A stretch of DNA of 64,000 nucleotides from Candidatus Latescibacterota bacterium (GCA_022821085.1 JAJEEG010000002.1:310001-374000), one strand, 5' to 3'; counted from the first letter of the stretch, positions 24,002 through 33,437 are shown. Notes: generated by a model from the sequence alone, not told the origin. Numbers and translations: made by a program.

Positions 24002-24535
24002 ATGCCTGAACGGCAACTCCGGATGGTGCGGCCCGACCTGGAAGACCTGCCGGAAATCAGCGTACCGGCCGGGTATGCGCTGAGGACCTACCGGCCCGGC
24101 GACGAAGCCGCCTGGTGCGAGATCATGAACACGGGCATCGGGACGGACTGGACGGCGGAGAAGTGCCGCAAAGAGCTTACGGAAACGGAACCGTTCATGG
24201 CGGACGGGTGTTTCTTCGCAACGCGATCGGGGCAGGCCGTGGCCACGGCCTGCGTCTATGACGTCCAGCCCGAGGGCGTTAGCACCGCGCAGGTACACAT
24301 GGTATGCGCGAAACCGGATCACCGCGGACGGGGACTGGGCCGCCTCGTAACCCTTGCCGTGCTCCATTACATGCGGGAGCGCGGTTACGCGGCCGCTTTT
24401 CTGGGTACGGACGATTTCCGCGTGCCGGCCGTCAAAACCTATCTCGGACTGGGCTTCATTCCCGACTATATCGAGGACAGTCACCGATTGCGCTGGTCCA
24501 GCGTGTTCGCGAAAGTCGGGGAGCTATCGTCCTGA
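24002..24535 (+). CDS. GNAT family N-acetyltransferase
   Basis: A 177-residue acetyl-CoA-dependent acyltransferase. The acetyl-CoA-binding motif A is seen as VCAKPDHRGRGLGRLV (R/Q-x-x-G-x-G/A), followed by AVLHYMRERGYAAAFLGTDD and KTYLGLGFIPDY, typical of motif B. No signal peptide. It lies 14 bp after the isomerase gene, suggesting co-expression; the acceptor substrate is unknown. Confidence 0.87.
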   Translation: MPERQLRMVRPDLEDLPEISVPAGYALRTYRPGDEAAWCEIMNTGIGTDWTAEKCRKELTETEPFMADGCFFATRSGQAVATACVYDVQPEGVSTAQVHMVCAKPDHRGRGLGRLVTLAVLHYMRERGYAAAFLGTDDFRVPAVKTYLGLGFIPDYIEDSHRLRWSSVFAKVGELSS

Positions 24536-24585
24536 ACCCGCGGCCGGCCGCTCACACACCACAACCTCAAACACGGACGTTTCCA

Positions 24586-25401
24586 ATGCAGCGTATTCCA
24601 AGCCGTAACTTCTCTCGTATATCCAGCCGTATTTGCCGCCGCGCAACGTACTCCGCATACATGGCGGCCCTGGTCGCCCTGGCCGTCCTGGTCAGCCTGG
24701 GGCGGGCGGCCCCGGCCAACGCGCAGGACGCGGAGGTCGTGGACGTGCCACCCGTCGTCATCACCGGTTTCGGCATCCTCGGCGGCTTCCCGTCTGGCGA
24801 GTTCGGTGACAACGTCAAGAACCCGGGTATCGGCATCTCGGGATACGTGGGCTACATGATCCCCCGGACGCCCGCCGTGATCGGCCTGGACCTGGGCTAC
24901 CTGATCTACGGACACGAGCGGCGCACCGAGCAGTTCAGCCTGACCATACCCGATGTCCTCGTCGGCGTGGTCACCGAGAACAACATCTTTTCGATGAACG
25001 CCTTTCTCCGCCTGCAGACCAATCCCGCCCCGCTGCGTTTCTACGTAGAAGGCGTCGTGGGCTTCCACTACCTTTTCACCAGCACGACGATCGAGGACCT
25101 CCCCCGGTTCAGCGGCGAGGATATCGCCAGTTCCACGAACCTCGACGACTTCGCCTTTACCAAGGGCGTGGGCGGCGGAGTCCTGATCGAAGTCTGGAAC
25201 GGCGCCGAAGACCGGACGCCGCAGAACCGCAGCCTGCGGTCCGTTTCCCTGGAACTCAGGATGCGCTACCATGACGGTTCCGAGGCCGATTACCTGAAGC
25301 GGGGCGATATCGTTCGCCGGGCGGGTACGGCCGAGCTCAATATAACCAAGTCGACCACCGATCTCATTACGGCCCATTTCGGAGTCGCGATCGACTTCTA
25401 G
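24586..25401 (+). CDS. Outer-membrane beta-barrel family protein
   Basis: From ATG 24586 the product has 271 residues: a long basic start with many arginines, a hydrophobic signal segment (MAALVALAVLVSLGRAAPANA) cleaved near ANAQDA, then alternating beta strands with aromatic girdles (GISGYVGYMI, GLDLGYLIYGHE, LRFYVEGVVGFHYLF, GVGGGVLIEVWN) ending in HFGVAIDF, a C-terminal phenylalanine as in outer-membrane proteins. Probably an 8-stranded barrel of unknown role. Its frame continues upstream inside the GNAT gene but that part is shadow. Confidence 0.75.
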   Translation: MQRIPSRNFSRISSRICRRATYSAYMAALVALAVLVSLGRAAPANAQDAEVVDVPPVVITGFGILGGFPSGEFGDNVKNPGIGISGYVGYMIPRTPAVIGLDLGYLIYGHERRTEQFSLTIPDVLVGVVTENNIFSMNAFLRLQTNPAPLRFYVEGVVGFHYLFTSTTIEDLPRFSGEDIASSTNLDDFAFTKGVGGGVLIEVWNGAEDRTPQNRSLRSVSLELRMRYHDGSEADYLKRGDIVRRAGTAELNITKSTTDLITAHFGVAIDF

Positions 25402-25435
25402 CGCGGGTCAAAACCACACATCCGGAGGCTTAAGG

Positions 25436-26770
25436 ATGATCCAGGACGATTACGCAATCGAGAGCATACCGGAATCGGCGTGGCAGGTGTCCCGCCGATC
25501 ATTCATGAAACGGCTGGCGGGCGGGATCGCCGCGGGCGGCGCCCTGGTTTACGGTACTTCCGCATCCGCGTCCGCCGCGGCGCCCCAGGATCTGGAGACG
25601 GCGGTCTCCGGCACGGATCCCGGCGACGAGCGGTACTGGCACGCGGTCCGGAGCCAGTTCCTCCTCCGGGACAACCTGGCGCTGATGAACGCCGCGAACC
25701 TCTGCCCATCGCCCTATCCGGTGATGGAATCGGTCTTCAAGTACACCCGTGACCTGGATTACGACGCGTCGTTTCACAATCGGACCAAGTACAGGGAGAT
25801 CAGAGAAAACACGCGCGAGAAGATGGCGCGTCTCCTGGGCGCACACCCCGACGAGATCGCGCTGGTGCGGAACACGAGCGAGGCCAACAACGCCATCAGC
25901 ACCGGCTTCCATCTCGGGGCGGGCGACGAGGTGCTGCTCTCCGACCTGAACCATCCCTCGAACAGACATGCGTGGCAGGTCAAGGCCAGGCGGTACGGCT
26001 TCAAGATCAACTACGTGTCGGTCCCCGTGATCCCCGGCGGCGAAGACGAGATCATCGATGCCTTTAACCGGGCGTACACCCCGGCGACGAAGGTTATGTC
26101 CTTCACGCACGTCTCCAACACCACCGGGCTGACCATGCCGGCCAGGGATCTGTGCGCGGCGGCACGGTCCCGCGGCGTGTTCTCCCTGGTCGACGGCGCC
26201 CAGAGTTTCGGCGCACTGGAGATCGATCTCGCCGACATGGGATGCGACGCCTACTCCGGCAGCGCGCACAAGTGGTTCATGGGCCCGAAGGAAGTCGGCG
26301 TGCTCTTCGTCCGCAAGGACAGCCAGGACGCCGTCTGGCCGGCCATCGTGAGCGCGGGCTGGCGGGATGAAGTGGAGGAAAGCGCGCGCAAGTACGAGGT
26401 CCTCGGACAGCGAGACGACGCGGCGCTGACGGCCACGGGCCGGGGCGTCGAGTTCCACGAGAAGATCGGGCCGGCCCGCGTGGAGGCCCGTATGCGCCAG
26501 GTGGCCACGGCTATCAAGGAAGGGCTTTCCGGCCTGCCGGGTATCGAGCTTAGAACGTCCATGGACCCTGCGCTTTCCGCCGGCGTCGTCATCTTCAAGC
26601 CGGGCGAGCTCGATCCGCGCAAGGTCTTCGACAAGCTCTACACGACGTACCATATCGCCGGTGCGGGCATGGGACCCAACGTCCGGCTTTCTCCCCACAT
26701 TTACAATACCCTCGACGAGGCGGACCGCGCCGTTACCGCGGTCGCGGAGATGCTGAGGGACGGGGTCTGA
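25436..26770 (+). CDS. Class V aminotransferase-fold PLP enzyme with Tat signal
   Basis: A 444-residue PLP-dependent enzyme of the isopenicillin N epimerase/cysteine desulfurase-like group. Residues 20-50 form a twin-arginine signal (SRRSFMKRLAGG, then a hydrophobic Ala/Gly stretch), so export of the folded holoenzyme is likely. The fold-type I motifs are NTSEANNAISTGFHLGAGD, SFTHVSNTTGLTMP, DGAQSFGALEID and the PLP lysine in SGSAHKWFMGPKEVG. Related Tat-exported members are common in some Acidobacteria-like genomes; the substrate is unknown. The next gene starts 38 bp downstream. Confidence 0.87.
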   Translation: MIQDDYAIESIPESAWQVSRRSFMKRLAGGIAAGGALVYGTSASASAAAPQDLETAVSGTDPGDERYWHAVRSQFLLRDNLALMNAANLCPSPYPVMESVFKYTRDLDYDASFHNRTKYREIRENTREKMARLLGAHPDEIALVRNTSEANNAISTGFHLGAGDEVLLSDLNHPSNRHAWQVKARRYGFKINYVSVPVIPGGEDEIIDAFNRAYTPATKVMSFTHVSNTTGLTMPARDLCAAARSRGVFSLVDGAQSFGALEIDLADMGCDAYSGSAHKWFMGPKEVGVLFVRKDSQDAVWPAIVSAGWRDEVEESARKYEVLGQRDDAALTATGRGVEFHEKIGPARVEARMRQVATAIKEGLSGLPGIELRTSMDPALSAGVVIFKPGELDPRKVFDKLYTTYHIAGAGMGPNVRLSPHIYNTLDEADRAVTAVAEMLRDGV

Positions 26771-26808
26771 GCCTACCCGCCGGTGCAGGCCCACCGCCTG
26801 ACGGGCCC

Positions 26809-28272
26809 ATGTCAAAACGAAGCGCCGCCGTCATACTCTATGCCGCGCTGCTTGTAGCGAGCGTGCTGCAGGTATTCCAGTCGATCGTCGTCGCCCATTT
26901 CTTCGACCCGGAATACCTGGCGCCCTACCGCTATGGCATCCTGGCGGCCGGATTCGCCTACCTGTTCGCCACCGGACTGATCGAGAGCGTCTTCTTCTTC
27001 ATTTCGGGCAAGTACGCCCAGAACGCCCGCAGGTACGTGGGGAACACCCTGGCCAGCTGCGCGCTGATCTTCCTGGCCCTTCTCCTGCTGTTTCATCTTC
27101 TCATCAGCCCCTACGCGCTCATCCACACGGAACTGGGGCCCTATCTCCGGGAGGTCGGCGCCTATCTCCTGATCGCCCTGTTCCTGTTCGTCAACATGAC
27201 CGCCCTCAACGCACTGGTCGGTAGCGGCCACGCGGCCGCCGCCAGCGTCCTGCGCGTGTTTCAGTACCTCCTGCGCATTCTGGCCATCGCCGGCGCGCTG
27301 TTCTCGGGCCTGATCGCGTCCATCTACCCGCTCATCCTGCTGATCGTCGTCCTGGAAGGGATCCAGTCCCTGCTGTACGGACTCGTCCTGCTCAACAGGA
27401 AGCTGCTGTCCTTCCGGCTGCGGGGCATCGAGACCCGCGCCCAGTACCGCTACGCCCTCGGGCTGGGCATCGCGGGATTCATCCCCTTCATCAACGGGAG
27501 CCTGGACAAGATCATGATCAGCGCCTTCCTGGGCGCCTCCAGCTTCGCGGTCTACAGCGTATCGGCCATCGAACTGCCCATCGCCGGCATCCTGATGAGC
27601 GTGTTCGGTTCGGTGCTCTTCTCCACCTACGTGGGATTCGCCGAAGGCGGCGATCATCCTTCCATGGCGGCGCTGTGGCGCAAGTGCTCCAAGTACGGCA
27701 TGATCGCCATCGTCCCCGCGGGGATCTTCGTCTTTCTCTTCTCCGACGTCCTGTACCGGCTTATCCTCCCGGACGCCTACTTCGAGGGCCACCGGGTCCT
27801 TGGCATCTACGCGCTGCTCCTCCTGCTCCGCTTCAACAGTCCGGACGTGCTCGCCCGGGCCCTCGACCGGAACGCGGTCATCGTCCAGGCCGCGACCGCC
27901 ATGCTCATCGTCAACGTCGCGGGCAACCTGGTCTTCATCCAGGCCTTCGGCCTGTGGGGCGCGGCCCTGGCCACCCTGTGCGGGACCGCCGCGGGATGGA
28001 TCTACTACCTGGCCCGCTACGCCCGGCTGCTGAAGCAACCCGTAAGCGCGCTCCTTCCCTGGAGGCCCTACGTCAGCCTGGTCGCCATTTCGGCGGTTTT
28101 CTTCGGCGCGGCCAGGTGGACCTTCGACCGGATCGAGGTCAGCGCCGCCCTGGCCATCCTGGGCATCGCCGCCTACCTCTGGTACGCGTTTTCCTTGTTG
28201 GAGGAGCCGGAAAAGGCATACGTTCGGGATTTGGTGAAGAAAACGGGCGTTCCGTTTCGACCGACGGACTGA
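26809..28272 (+). CDS. Oligosaccharide flippase family (MATE/Wzx-like) membrane protein
   Basis: A 487-residue integral membrane protein with about 12-14 hydrophobic helices, of the MOP exporter superfamily that flips lipid-linked oligosaccharides. Recognisable are the first helix pair (AVILYAALLVASVLQVFQSIV) with a short loop, FINGSLDKIMISAFLGASSFAVYSVS in the middle, and the final GLWGAALATLCGTAAGW repeat. It starts a run of cell-surface polysaccharide genes (two glycosyltransferases, a methyltransferase, YfhO) in the same direction with short spacers. Confidence 0.83.
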   Translation: MSKRSAAVILYAALLVASVLQVFQSIVVAHFFDPEYLAPYRYGILAAGFAYLFATGLIESVFFFISGKYAQNARRYVGNTLASCALIFLALLLLFHLLISPYALIHTELGPYLREVGAYLLIALFLFVNMTALNALVGSGHAAAASVLRVFQYLLRILAIAGALFSGLIASIYPLILLIVVLEGIQSLLYGLVLLNRKLLSFRLRGIETRAQYRYALGLGIAGFIPFINGSLDKIMISAFLGASSFAVYSVSAIELPIAGILMSVFGSVLFSTYVGFAEGGDHPSMAALWRKCSKYGMIAIVPAGIFVFLFSDVLYRLILPDAYFEGHRVLGIYALLLLLRFNSPDVLARALDRNAVIVQAATAMLIVNVAGNLVFIQAFGLWGAALATLCGTAAGWIYYLARYARLLKQPVSALLPWRPYVSLVAISAVFFGAARWTFDRIEVSAALAILGIAAYLWYAFSLLEEPEKAYVRDLVKKTGVPFRPTD

Positions 28273-28281
28273 TCTTGATTT

Positions 28282-29193
28282 ATGGATACTTCTCTTCCCC
28301 ACGTAACGATCGTCATACTCAACTGGAACCGGGTAGCGGACACGCTGGAGTGTCTCGATTCCCTGGTACGAATGAAGTACCCTTCTTTTTCGATCGTGGT
28401 CGTGGACAATGGTTCGACCGACGGCTCGCCCGAGGCCATCGAGCGGTGGGGACGCGAGCAACTGCCTTTGACGCAGATCCGCAACGCGGAAAACAGGGGA
28501 TTCGTCCGCGGCAGCAACCAGGGCATGCGCCATGCCCTTTCAACAGACACCGATTACGTGTTCCTGCTGAACAACGACACGGTCGTGGAGCCCGACGCGC
28601 TGCAGCTGCTCGTCGCAACGGCGGAACGGTCCGGCGATATCGGCATGGTAGGACCGAAGGTATATCAGCATGGGAAAGGGCCTGTGCTCGACAGCGCAGG
28701 TACGCGAACGATAACCTGGCTGGCACAGGGGTTTCTGCTGGGTCATGGAGAAGAGGACCACGGCCAGTACGACCATCCCGGTGAAATGCCCTATGTTACG
28801 GGAACAGCGCTACTCGTCAAGCGCGCTGTTCTGGAGAACGTCGGGCTGATGGACGAAGACTATTTCTGTTATTTCGATGACTTCGATTGGGGACTGAAGG
28901 CGCGGGGAGCCGGTTTCAAACTGCTGTTGGAACCCAGGGCCGTTGTCCACCACAAGGGGTCGCAAACGGCCGGTTTCAATAGTCCGTTCTACGTGCATCA
29001 CATGGTACGAAGCCGGATTCTCTTCGCGAGAAAAAACGTGCCGCTGCTGCTGTATCTGTTCGCGTTCCTGCCCTACCTTTTTCTGTATCGTTATCTTCGA
29101 CCGGCCTTTCCCCTTCTCGTACATCGAAAATGGTCCCATCTTCGATCGCTTCATCATGGGATGCTTAAAGGATTCAAGCTACCAGTCAAATGA
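28282..29193 (+). CDS. Glycosyltransferase family 2 (rhamnosyltransferase-like)
   Basis: A 303-residue GT-A fold glycosyltransferase. Motifs are VTIVILNWNRVADTLECLDS at the start, VVVDNGSTDGSPE, ENRGFVRGSNQGMRHA and the acidic FLLNNDTVVEPD, followed by the acceptor-side EDYFCYFDDFDWGLKARGAG. This is the pattern of rhamnosyl-type transferases of O-antigen clusters. The C-terminus has a hydrophobic segment (LLLYLFAFLPYLFLYRYL) that probably attaches it to the membrane. It follows the flippase by 9 bp. Base composition falls towards its 3' end, where the AT-rich island begins. Confidence 0.88.
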   Translation: MDTSLPHVTIVILNWNRVADTLECLDSLVRMKYPSFSIVVVDNGSTDGSPEAIERWGREQLPLTQIRNAENRGFVRGSNQGMRHALSTDTDYVFLLNNDTVVEPDALQLLVATAERSGDIGMVGPKVYQHGKGPVLDSAGTRTITWLAQGFLLGHGEEDHGQYDHPGEMPYVTGTALLVKRAVLENVGLMDEDYFCYFDDFDWGLKARGAGFKLLLEPRAVVHHKGSQTAGFNSPFYVHHMVRSRILFARKNVPLLLYLFAFLPYLFLYRYLRPAFPLLVHRKWSHLRSLHHGMLKGFKLPVK

Positions 29194-29230
29194 GACCAGG
29201 TTACAATCCACCTTTTGCGAAACCCGCTTT

Positions 29231-30136
29231 ATGAACGATTACACACAGAAAACCCGGGAATGGCTCGACGACAGATTCAGGCAGACCGATAGCCGTGGTG
29301 TATATTTTGCCCATCAGCCAATTTATGGTTTCCGCATGGGGCATAGTGAAAAAAGCCTGCTACACCGTTATATTATCACTTATCACATTATGAATACACT
29401 TTCACACTTTAGTTTCGAAAGCCTCGTTGATGTTGGAGGAGCGGAAGGCTATAAAGGCGCGATGGTACGGCATCTTTTCAACACGGACGTAAAAAGTTGT
29501 GATTTGTCACAAGAAGCATGCAATCGAGCGGATGAGATCTACGGTATTGATACTCAAGCCATTGATATTCAGGACCTGCCCTTTGAAACAGATTCCTTTG
29601 ACATCGTATTATGTAGCGAAGTGCTGGAACATGTTCAGGAATTCGAAACGGCCGTGGAGCAATTAGTTCGTGTATGCAGGAAAGCGGTGATTATTACGCT
29701 TCCGCATGAATCCAAGAAACATGTAGAGAAACATATTACCCAACCACATACCCATCTACGAACATTCAGCTTGAGTTCACTGGATTACCTTGAGTCACGC
29801 GGGTTTAAGATCACCCGAACAAAAATGAACAATTCGTTTTTAAAGCCATTGGGGTTGCTTGTAGAGGCAATGCCACGTACCCATAAGCATCTTTTTCCTT
29901 TGTGGAGTCTATATAACCGCTCATTGCCTCTGTTACGAGTTCTGTCTGGTAAGCGTTCGATGGAGTTTCTTATCTACTTGGATACCTTTGTTAGTCGCGT
30001 AATGTCCTACAATAGTATGATGTTTGTGATTCTGAAGGACACGACTGCATACTCCAAACGTCCATTAAAGCAAATTAGAAGTAGCCATATAATAGACTTC
30101 GCTGTGCCGTACCATTACGTTCGTAACCAAACGTAA
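29231..30136 (+). CDS. Class I SAM-dependent methyltransferase in an AT-rich island
   Basis: A 301-residue protein with a Methyltransf_11-type core: SLVDVGGAEGYKGAM (motif I), then DIVLCSEVLEHVQEFE (motif IV/post-I) and KAVIITLPHESKKHVE. The ATG at 29231 follows the glycosyltransferase by 37 bp; the longer frame to 28943 overlaps that gene in another frame. The gene is much richer in A+T than all its neighbours, with A/T-ending codons, which points to recent acquisition. Probably modifies a surface glycan, judging only from its neighbours. Confidence 0.82.
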   Translation: MNDYTQKTREWLDDRFRQTDSRGVYFAHQPIYGFRMGHSEKSLLHRYIITYHIMNTLSHFSFESLVDVGGAEGYKGAMVRHLFNTDVKSCDLSQEACNRADEIYGIDTQAIDIQDLPFETDSFDIVLCSEVLEHVQEFETAVEQLVRVCRKAVIITLPHESKKHVEKHITQPHTHLRTFSLSSLDYLESRGFKITRTKMNNSFLKPLGLLVEAMPRTHKHLFPLWSLYNRSLPLLRVLSGKRSMEFLIYLDTFVSRVMSYNSMMFVILKDTTAYSKRPLKQIRSSHIIDFAVPYHYVRNQT

Positions 30137-30163
30137 CACCCATACCACCGATAGAGAAAAGTG

Positions 30164-32638
30164 ATGGCGAAACGAAAAACCACTGCTTCAACATCAGGGC
30201 AGCGCAAAACGAGGGTGACCACCGGTCGGCCAGTAAACTCAACAGCCCGTAAACGTCAACATAGTCTCCATCCGTACGTCCAGGATGTCCTGCTGTGTCT
30301 TGTCATCGCGGTCCTTGCCGTCTTCGTGTACCGAGGCTATATCATCGAGGGCAAGGTGGACATCCGGCCCGATTTCATCGGCCAGGCCATACCCTTCGAC
30401 CGTTTCGCGCAGGATTTCAAAGAAAAATCCGACGAAACGCCGCTCTGGTACCCCCACATCTTCGGCGGCATGCCCTTCCAGGCCAGCGGCACGTATCACC
30501 ATCTGCAGTACAGTTTCGAAGCCCTGGTCAACGCCGTCCTGCCGGACCGGCTCATCAGCGCGCTGCACGGCCGTTTCTTCTTCCACCTGCTTCTCGGCGC
30601 AGTGTCCATGTTCTTCCTGGCGCGAGCCCTGTCGCTTTCCAGGCCCGCGTCTTTCATCGCGGCGACGGCCTTCGTGTTTTCCACCCACATGATGGCCACG
30701 GAACACGCCAACCGGTTCATCTGCTTCATGCACGTCCCCCTGGTCTTCCTGGCCGCTTACCGCGTCTTCGACCGCGGCCGGCCCATCGACACGCTGTTGC
30801 TCGGCGCGGCCCTGGGCTCTCAGCTGAGTTCCTTCCATCCCCAAATCGCCTTCTACACGGCCATGTTTATCGGCCTGTACGCCGTGTACGCGGTCGTGAA
30901 CGACTTACGGGATAAAACGTCCGCAGGCCACATATTCAGGAAATCCGCGCTGTTTGCCGGCGGCGTCGTGCTGGCCATTGCCGTCGCGGCCGTGCTGGTC
31001 TTTCCTATGCAGGAATACGCGCAGCATTCCGCCCGCGGCCTTTCCGTGGGAGGCAGCGACGTGAACGTGCCCTTCGCCACGAGTTGGTCGTTCCCTCCGG
31101 TTGAAATCCTGACCTTCATCATTCCTTCCTTTGCGGGTTTCGGCGGCCCCCTGTACTGGGGCGACATGCCGTTTACCGATTTCCCGAACTACCTGGGCAT
31201 CGTCGTTGTGGTCCTGGCCATGGCCGGACTGATGCTGAACAGATCGCGCATGACCCTGTTCCTGGTCATCGCGGCGGTCCTGGCCCTCCTGGTATCCTTC
31301 GGACGGCACCTGCCGCCCGTATCCTACGTCATGCTCCACTTCGTACCCTTCTTCGGCAAATTCCGCGCACCCGTCATAATCCTGGTCCTGTCGCAGTTCG
31401 CCATAGCACTTCTCGCCGGTTACGGCGTGCATGCGCTGGTCGAGCGTATGCGGGCAGGCAAAGACATGCTTGGGAGTTTCGCGAAGAGGCTGTGCGTCGT
31501 TGCCGGAGGGGTACTGCTGCTCGTCCTTGCGCTGACCGTGTTCGAATCCTCTTTCCAGTCCTTCATGACGGGCGTCTACACAGCGGCCGACACCGCGCAC
31601 GGGGCACGCAGCGCCATGGTCAACAACGCGGATTACCATGCCGGAGTCAATGACATGCGTTTCTATCTGCTCATGGGCGACCTGTGGATCATGGTCTTGT
31701 TCCTCTGTGCGTCGTCCGCATTGATCTATGCCACCCGCAAGACGAGTCCCAAGCTGTTGGCCGCGGGTTTGGGCACCCTTGTCGTCGTCGATCTTTTGCT
31801 CGTAGCCTCGCGGGTCGTGAACCCCGAGGATGATCCCGCACAGATCGAGGCCTACTATGCCGCACGGGAAACCGAAGTCGTGACGGCACTGAGAAACGAT
31901 ACCAGCTCTTATCGCGTCCTGCCGCTCTCCGAATTCTCCTCGAATGAGTACGGCTACTTCGGAATCTCCAGCATCGGCGGCTACCACGCGGCGAAACTGG
32001 GGGTCTACCAGGAACTCATGGACCAGGTGGGATTCAGCTCCTTTCCTGTGCTGAACATGCTGAACACCAGGTACCTGGTTTCCCGGCAACCTATTCAGAC
32101 CGTCGGACTTACGCCCGTTGTCGAATCTGAAGGCGGTTACCTCTACCGGAACGAGACCGCCCTGCCGAGGGCCTTCCTGGTGGACAGCGTGCGGGTCATT
32201 TCCGAGAAGGACGCCATTTTCGAAGCAATGAGGGATCCCGGGTTCCGGCCCGGCGAATATGCAATCGTTGAAAAACCCGTTGCGGAGCGGCTCGGTCCGC
32301 TGGGCGATTCGTCCGTGGAGATCACGCTTCACACGCCCCACCGCATCGAGATGTCAGTAGATGCGGCCGCGCCATGCTTGCTGGTGCTGAGCGAGATCTA
32401 CTATCCAGCCGGGTGGAGGGCCGAGATCGAAGGTTCTCCCGCGGAAATCCACAAGACGAACTACGTGCTTCGATCCGTGGTCGTACCGGAAGGTAGGCAC
32501 GAGGTGGCCATGACGTTCGAACCACTGAGCTTCACTGCAGGCCACCTGGTGAGCCGGATCGCCAGTGCGCTGGTGCTGGCCGGGTTGATCGCCGCGGGTG
32601 CGATGCGCATCAGAAAAAGCCTTAAAAACCGGACCTGA
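30164..32638 (+). CDS. YfhO-family polytopic membrane protein
   Basis: About 824 residues with a basic, Ser/Thr-rich N-terminus of about 37 residues and a dozen or more hydrophobic helices up to about residue 540, followed by a soluble domain and a last helix. This is the layout of the YfhO family (GT-C-like), involved in glycosylation of teichoic acids or other lipid-linked glycans. Typical are the exoplasmic GQAIPFDRFAQDFKEKSDET and FGGMPFQASGTYHH near the start and the later YRVLPLSEFSSNEYGYFGIS and LNMLNTRYLVSRQP. ATG 30164 is preferred to GTG 30161. It sits in the surface polysaccharide run. Confidence 0.83.
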   Translation: MAKRKTTASTSGQRKTRVTTGRPVNSTARKRQHSLHPYVQDVLLCLVIAVLAVFVYRGYIIEGKVDIRPDFIGQAIPFDRFAQDFKEKSDETPLWYPHIFGGMPFQASGTYHHLQYSFEALVNAVLPDRLISALHGRFFFHLLLGAVSMFFLARALSLSRPASFIAATAFVFSTHMMATEHANRFICFMHVPLVFLAAYRVFDRGRPIDTLLLGAALGSQLSSFHPQIAFYTAMFIGLYAVYAVVNDLRDKTSAGHIFRKSALFAGGVVLAIAVAAVLVFPMQEYAQHSARGLSVGGSDVNVPFATSWSFPPVEILTFIIPSFAGFGGPLYWGDMPFTDFPNYLGIVVVVLAMAGLMLNRSRMTLFLVIAAVLALLVSFGRHLPPVSYVMLHFVPFFGKFRAPVIILVLSQFAIALLAGYGVHALVERMRAGKDMLGSFAKRLCVVAGGVLLLVLALTVFESSFQSFMTGVYTAADTAHGARSAMVNNADYHAGVNDMRFYLLMGDLWIMVLFLCASSALIYATRKTSPKLLAAGLGTLVVVDLLLVASRVVNPEDDPAQIEAYYAARETEVVTALRNDTSSYRVLPLSEFSSNEYGYFGISSIGGYHAAKLGVYQELMDQVGFSSFPVLNMLNTRYLVSRQPIQTVGLTPVVESEGGYLYRNETALPRAFLVDSVRVISEKDAIFEAMRDPGFRPGEYAIVEKPVAERLGPLGDSSVEITLHTPHRIEMSVDAAAPCLLVLSEIYYPAGWRAEIEGSPAEIHKTNYVLRSVVVPEGRHEVAMTFEPLSFTAGHLVSRIASALVLAGLIAAGAMRIRKSLKNRT

Positions 32639-32643
32639 AATCG

Positions 32644-32674
32644 ACCGGAAACTTACCGGAAACCGACCGGAAAC
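32644..32674 (+). repeat. Three ACCGGAAAC copies at 11-bp spacing
   Basis: ACCGGAAAC occurs at 32644-32652, 32655-32663 and 32666-32674, filling the 37-bp spacer between the yfhO-type gene and the start of the next glycosyltransferase at 32676. The last copy lies where a ribosome-binding site would be; GGAAA is its only purine run. Confidence 0.65.
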
Positions 32675-32675
32675 C

Positions 32676-33389
32676 ATGAAAACCCTGATTATCGTCCCCA
32701 CCTACAACGAACTTGAGAATATCCGGCGGCTTCTGCCCGAGCTGATGGCGCTGGGCCCGGATATCCGGGTGCTCGTGGTGGATGACAATTCGCCGGACGG
32801 GACGGGAAAGCTGGCCGATGAACTGGCCGCGGAGTACGGCCGGATCGGCGTCCTGCATCGGCCCGGCAAGCTCGGCCTCGGCACGGCCTATGTGGCGGGT
32901 TTCAAGTACGCCGTCCAGCAGGACGTGGACTGCGTATTCGAGATGGATGCGGACTTTTCCCACGATCCAGCCATGATTCCCAGGTTCATCGAGGAGATCG
33001 CGTCCTGCGACGTGGTGATCGGATCCCGGTACATCAGCGGCATCAACGTGGTGAACTGGCCCATGTCCCGGTTGCTGCTCAGCTATTTCGCCAACATCTA
33101 TACCCGCGTGGTCACGGGCATGTCGATCCGGGACACCACCTCGGGATACAAGTGCTTCCGTCGCGAAGTGCTGGAAAATATCGACCTGGACAACGTCCGG
33201 TCCGACGGATACGCCTTCCAGATCGAGATGAATTTCCGGTGCTGGCGAAAGGGATATCGCATTCGTGAAATCCCCATTATTTTCGTAGACCGCCGTTCGG
33301 GTACGTCGAAACTCTCCCAGGGCGTCATCAACGAGGCGGTCTGGATCGTCTGGTGGCTGCGCCTGCAGCGCCTGCTGCGCCGCATATAG
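32676..33389 (+). CDS. Polyprenol monophosphomannose synthase-like glycosyltransferase (Dpm1 type, GT2)
   Basis: A 237-residue soluble GT2 enzyme that transfers a sugar, usually mannose from GDP-mannose, to polyprenyl phosphate for later use by membrane glycosyltransferases. Motifs: LIIVPTYNELENIRRL, VVDDNSPDGTGKLAD, RPGKLGLGTAYVAGFK, the DxD-like EMDADFSHDP, VIGSRYISG and the late RRSGTSKLSQGVI. It lacks the C-terminal membrane helices of longer homologues. A polyprenyl-phosphate sugar would fit as donor for the YfhO-type protein encoded 37 bp upstream. Confidence 0.88.
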   Translation: MKTLIIVPTYNELENIRRLLPELMALGPDIRVLVVDDNSPDGTGKLADELAAEYGRIGVLHRPGKLGLGTAYVAGFKYAVQQDVDCVFEMDADFSHDPAMIPRFIEEIASCDVVIGSRYISGINVVNWPMSRLLLSYFANIYTRVVTGMSIRDTTSGYKCFRREVLENIDLDNVRSDGYAFQIEMNFRCWRKGYRIREIPIIFVDRRSGTSKLSQGVINEAVWIVWWLRLQRLLRRI

Positions 33390-33437
33390 GAATACGCCAA
33401 TAGGAAGCCGCAAGCTGGAGATTGAAGGAGCCTCATC

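Noticed and set aside
26812-28533. 573-residue minus-strand frame over the flippase gene
   Set aside because: Extremely rich in Gln, Asp, Glu and Gly with no hydrophobic core; shadow of a membrane protein gene.
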